Under the pieces are notes generated by a model. It was not told the origin of the DNA. It searched no databases and saw only the letters and a list, made by a program, of their open reading frames with translations. Below, piece after piece: positions 61,341-64,000 of a stretch of 64,000 nucleotides of DNA. The stretch lies in the NCBI GenBank assembly GCA_023079485.1, contig CM041107.1, forward strand, positions 6,468,657-6,532,656. The letters are read 5' to 3'. The stretch comes from Archilochus colubris. Lineage: Eukaryota; Chordata; Aves; Apodiformes; Trochilidae. Each line of letters starts with the position of its first letter. Positions within the stretch are counted from its first letter, which is position 1. The position numbers and the translations under genes are program-made.

Positions 61341-62059
61341 CCCTAGGGAAGCCCCAAGCTGCTCAGCTGTGGGGGGAGGACGGGAGAGTCCTTGAGCTCC
61401 CCCTTCCCATCCTGCTGCATTCCAGGAGGGTTTCCTCTCCCTTGCAGGAAAACCATCCAGCTCCTTCAGGGAAAATCACCCCAAACAGAAGGTGGCCATG
61501 AGGGCATCAGTCCCCTGGTGTCCTGTGGCTGGGAGATGGCACAGACCCTCAGTGTCCCCCCGGTCTGCACTGTCACCGATACCGGGATGGGGGGAGGAGA
61601 CAATCCTGGGTGAGGATTTGGGATTATCTGCCCTGGGTCCCATTCTTCCTGCTCGTGTGCCTGCTAAAAAGGATGGGGGTGGGGGAGCTGGGCAGGTTTG
61701 GATGTTTTTTTTCTTTACTAGAAGAGTTATGATAATAAAGGGGTGTCCAGGGACACCTCCTGGCTCTGCCTCCCCACCCCGCACCGAAGGCAGCAGGGAT
61801 CAGCCTGCAATTAGCTGCATAATGACGCTTTGCTCATTAGGGAAGGTGGGGTTGCTCACCCCGATTTTGGACGCGGTTCAGGCGTTCTGTGCGTGGGAAT
61901 AAAGGGGGGGGGAGTTTGGGAATGTGGGTGGAACTGGGGGGGGGGGGGGGATGGAATCCCCGGGCACTCAAATCCTATTGAAGCCCCCTGGGATGTGGGG
62001 GGATCCCACACTGGCTCAGGGCTGTGGCAGGGGGGGAGTGGGACCAGGGGGACATAAAT
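61341..62059. other. intergenic, with 15-G run
   Basis: No gene recognised. A run of 15 G lies at 61936-61950, with other G-runs close by, so the plus strand could form G-quadruplexes. Confidence 0.55.
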
Positions 62060-62570
62060 CTGAAGAATGAGGACACCACCAGCACCTGGTTACCGGGGAC
62101 TGGGAGAACTGGGAGAACATGGGGATGGGGTGCACTGGGAGCAGTGGGGGACCCTGGGAGAAGTGGGAGGACACTGAGGCATTGGGGTGTGGGCACTTGG
62201 AGTATACCATGAGCACTGGGAGGGTACCATGAGCACTGGGATGACACTGGGAGGTCACTGGAAGCACTGGAAGGACACTGGGAAGTCACTGGGAGCTCTG
62301 GGAGGGCTCTAGGAGGGAACTGGGACAACTGGGAGGGAACTGGGAGTACGTTGGGAGGACACTAGGAGTATACTGGGAGGGCATGGGGAGGGCACTGGGA
62401 GCACTTGAAGAGCTTTGGGAGGGTACTGGTAGCACTGGGAGGGCACTGGGAGGATTTTGGGAGGGTACTGGGAGCACTGGGAAGGCTTCGGTTGGGCTTT
62501 CAGAGGACACTGGACGACATTGGGAGGGCACTGGGAGGGCTTTGGGAGGACACTGGGAGGGTACTGGGAG
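62060..62570. repeat. degenerate G-rich minisatellite
   Basis: About 500 bp of imperfect units built on ACTGGGAGGG with 10-22 bp spacing (ACTGGGAGCACTGG, GGGAGGACACTGGGAGG and variants). Every frame stays partly open and gives Gly/Thr/Trp-rich translations that should not be taken as protein. It abuts the NDUFS5-like CpG island and is rich in GGG triplets. Confidence 0.9.
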
Positions 62571-62811
62571 GTCCCGGTGCTGCCGCAGCGGCCGGCAGGG
62601 GGCAGTGGGGCGCGGCAGGCGGCCTCCTCCCCGCGGGGAGGCGCTGCACCAGGGGCGGCCGCTCGTGCCGCTCGTCTCACTGGCTCCGGCGGAGCCGTCA
62701 AGCGCGACGCGAGCGGTGTCGTGAAACTTCCCGTGAGTTGTGGGGAGGTCGGGGGGATAGGGACGAGTGCCGATGTCGTGACAGCGTCTGTGTCGCGATA
62801 AGCGCGAAGCT
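62571..62811 (+). promoter_or_regulatory. CpG island upstream of NDUFS5-like locus
   Basis: CpG-dense sequence begins right after the minisatellite and continues into the first coding exon. A GTGAGT at 62731 could be the donor of a non-coding first exon, as NDUFS5 has in mammals, but the acceptor just before the ATG (GCGAAG) has no pyrimidine tract, so this is doubtful. Confidence 0.5.
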
Positions 62812-63685
62812 ATGGCGTTCTGCGATCTGCAGCGCGAGCTGGGCATCGCTGTGGAGCGGTGGCTGCTGCGGCTGAGCATTCCGCAGCCCTAGGGCAAGCG
62901 CAGGGCCTCTCACGCCTTCGAGCGGGAGTGGGGGGGGTGCGGGCACGGCCTGGGCCAGACCCACGAGTGCCAACCCCAGTGCGAGGACTTCATGGAGATC
63001 ATGCACCGCACCGAGACGGTGAGCAGCGCCCGTGTCCCGGGCCGAGTTGAGGAGGGGACTTTGGGCCAGCAGGGCCCGGCTGGGAGAAGGCGCCGGGCCA
63101 GGAAGTGGAGAGCGTGCGGAGGGGTACGGGCCAAGCTCCGGAGAATGTTCTGGGGCTCCAGCCCAGTGCTGGGGAGGGGGACTCAGGGTGGGGAGTGATT
63201 CTAGTCCTGTTACCCAGGACGAGGGGGTCCTGGCCCTGCAGCTGCCCCTTCCCCAGGGCTGGGCTGGAGTAGCAGCAGGTCACAGGCAGGGCAGAGCTCT
63301 GGCAGCCCCCTCCTCCTCCCTGCCTCCTCCTCCCTCAGTCCTCAGCTGCAGCAGCAATGGGGGAAAATTCCGCCTGGGCAGCCAACAGCAGCGCAGTAAA
63401 ATGTGCAGCCTGAAAGCCCTGACGTCTTTTTTTTTTTTTTTTTTTTTTCCTCTTTTTTTTTTTTTTTTTTTTCTTTTTTTTTTGGGGAGTGTGGGGGCGG
63501 CTCAGGTGTCCATGAGGAGCCCTGAGGGTGCTGGGGGGGGAGCCTGGGACCACCTCAGCTTCCCCCTGACCCCTGCTGTGTGTCTGCCCCTGAGAACCAT
63601 CCTGGAGCAGAGGGACAAGATGATCAAGGAAGGGAAGTACACACCCCCTGACTACCACAGAGGCAAAGAGGAGTCACAGCTGTGA
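62812..63685 (+). pseudogene. NDUFS5: NDUFS5-like (complex I 15 kDa subunit), disabled
   Basis: NDUFS5 is an accessory subunit of mitochondrial complex I. It is imported to the intermembrane space and held by two CX9C disulphide pairs. Exon 62812-63018 reads MAFCDLQRELGIAVERWLL, then after a stop SHAFEREWGG, CGHGLGQ and CEDFMEIMHRTET, ending at a GTGAGC donor. Exon ~63590-63685 reads TILEQRDKMIKEGKYTPP to EESQL and stop. Order, spacing and the second exon match the family well. Defects: in-frame TAG at 62890-62892; the first cysteine of pair one is Ser; the second cysteine of pair two is Ile; about three residues are missing between the pairs; and no AG in the right phase precedes exon two. 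Because the intron is present, this is not a retrocopy. It is either a decayed duplicate or a gene spoiled by sequence error. A variant poly(A) signal AGTAAA lies at 63790-63795. Confidence 0.75.
63427..63483. repeat. interrupted poly(T) in NDUFS5-like intron
   Basis: Three T-runs of 22, 20 and 10 or more bases broken by CCTC and C. It sits ~105 bp before the second exon and could supply a polypyrimidine tract, but the nearest downstream AG dinucleotides do not restore frame. Confidence 0.85.
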
Positions 63686-64000
63686 CCTGCTGGGGACCTG
63701 GACATCGGGGAAGAAGACCCAGGAACTGTGTGACACCATCGTGGGGGGTGCTGAAGGGGGGAGACTCCATGCTGGGCATGGTTTGGGGCAGTAAATGTTT
63801 CCTTTGGAACAGCTTTTGGCCCTGTGCTGTCTTTTTTGGGGGAGTGAAGCCTGGCTTGAGGGTCTCAAGGCTTTGTCTCTGCAGTGGTGCTGCCTGAGAG
63901 TGCTGGAGCTGTGTCCTTGAGGAGGTCAAACACTCCTGGAGCTGCTGCCACGGGATTTATGGGTTCTGCCTTTGAGCTCCCAGTACTTGGAGAATCTTTC
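63686..64000. other. 3' flank of NDUFS5-like locus
   Basis: Contains the AGTAAA at 63790. No further gene is recognised before the window ends. Confidence 0.5.

Noticed and set aside
62286..62879. Repetitive Pro/Ser/Gln-rich and Gly/Thr/Trp-rich frames of 110-200 codons
   Set aside because: These are translations of the G-rich minisatellite, open on both strands.
1..64000. CRISPR arrays, operons, tRNA or rRNA genes
   Set aside because: The DNA is vertebrate in character; no regularly spaced palindromic repeats, tRNA box A/B pairs or rRNA segments were seen.

Overview
The window looks like bird nuclear DNA, probably from a passerine microchromosome. The main reasons are the many CR1 LINE 3' ends on both strands, short solo-LTR-like repeats of avian type, compact genes with CpG islands, and vertebrate splice signals. 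CITED4 and an NDUFS5-like locus are both present, and both map to human 1p34, so the window probably corresponds to that conserved block. The species and chromosome are inferences.

Layout. Bases 1-37,300 hold no coding gene that I can recognise. This stretch contains scattered CR1 3' fragments, two copies of a ~320 bp LTR-like repeat (4978 and 30292), a perfect 35-bp hairpin (4773-4865), an 11-bp minisatellite and a ~530 bp TTCC tract grown out of a CR1 fragment. At 37.3-39.8 kb lies an intact single-exon CITED4 gene with CpG island, CCAAT box, GC box, TATA-like box and a long 3'UTR. The stretch 39.8-54.6 kb is transposon-rich: several CR1 pieces with decayed reverse transcriptase, and two LTR-like blocks. 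At 49.8-50.8 kb there is a rearranged fragment of the kinase locus found further right.

At 55.75-58.07 kb nine exons with consistent splice phases encode a complete CLK/LAMMER-type kinase domain, but the usual arginine/serine-rich N-terminal exons were not found. Its last exon and 3' flank recur inverted at 49.8-50.4 kb (176 bp are identical), and both copies sit beside the same 392-bp segment. A CpG island without an assigned gene follows at 58.85-59.3 kb. After AT-rich, LTR-like sequence and a G-rich minisatellite, an NDUFS5-like locus lies at 62.8-63.7 kb. It keeps the two-exon layout and a well-conserved last exon, but has an in-frame stop, has lost one cysteine of each CX9C pair and has no usable in-frame splice acceptor, so it reads as a pseudogene or a badly damaged copy.

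The genes do not form a pathway. CITED4 is a CBP/p300-binding transcriptional co-regulator, CLK-type kinases phosphorylate SR splicing factors, and NDUFS5 is a mitochondrial complex I accessory subunit. The most unusual content is the kinase paralogue with its flipped, duplicated 3' module.
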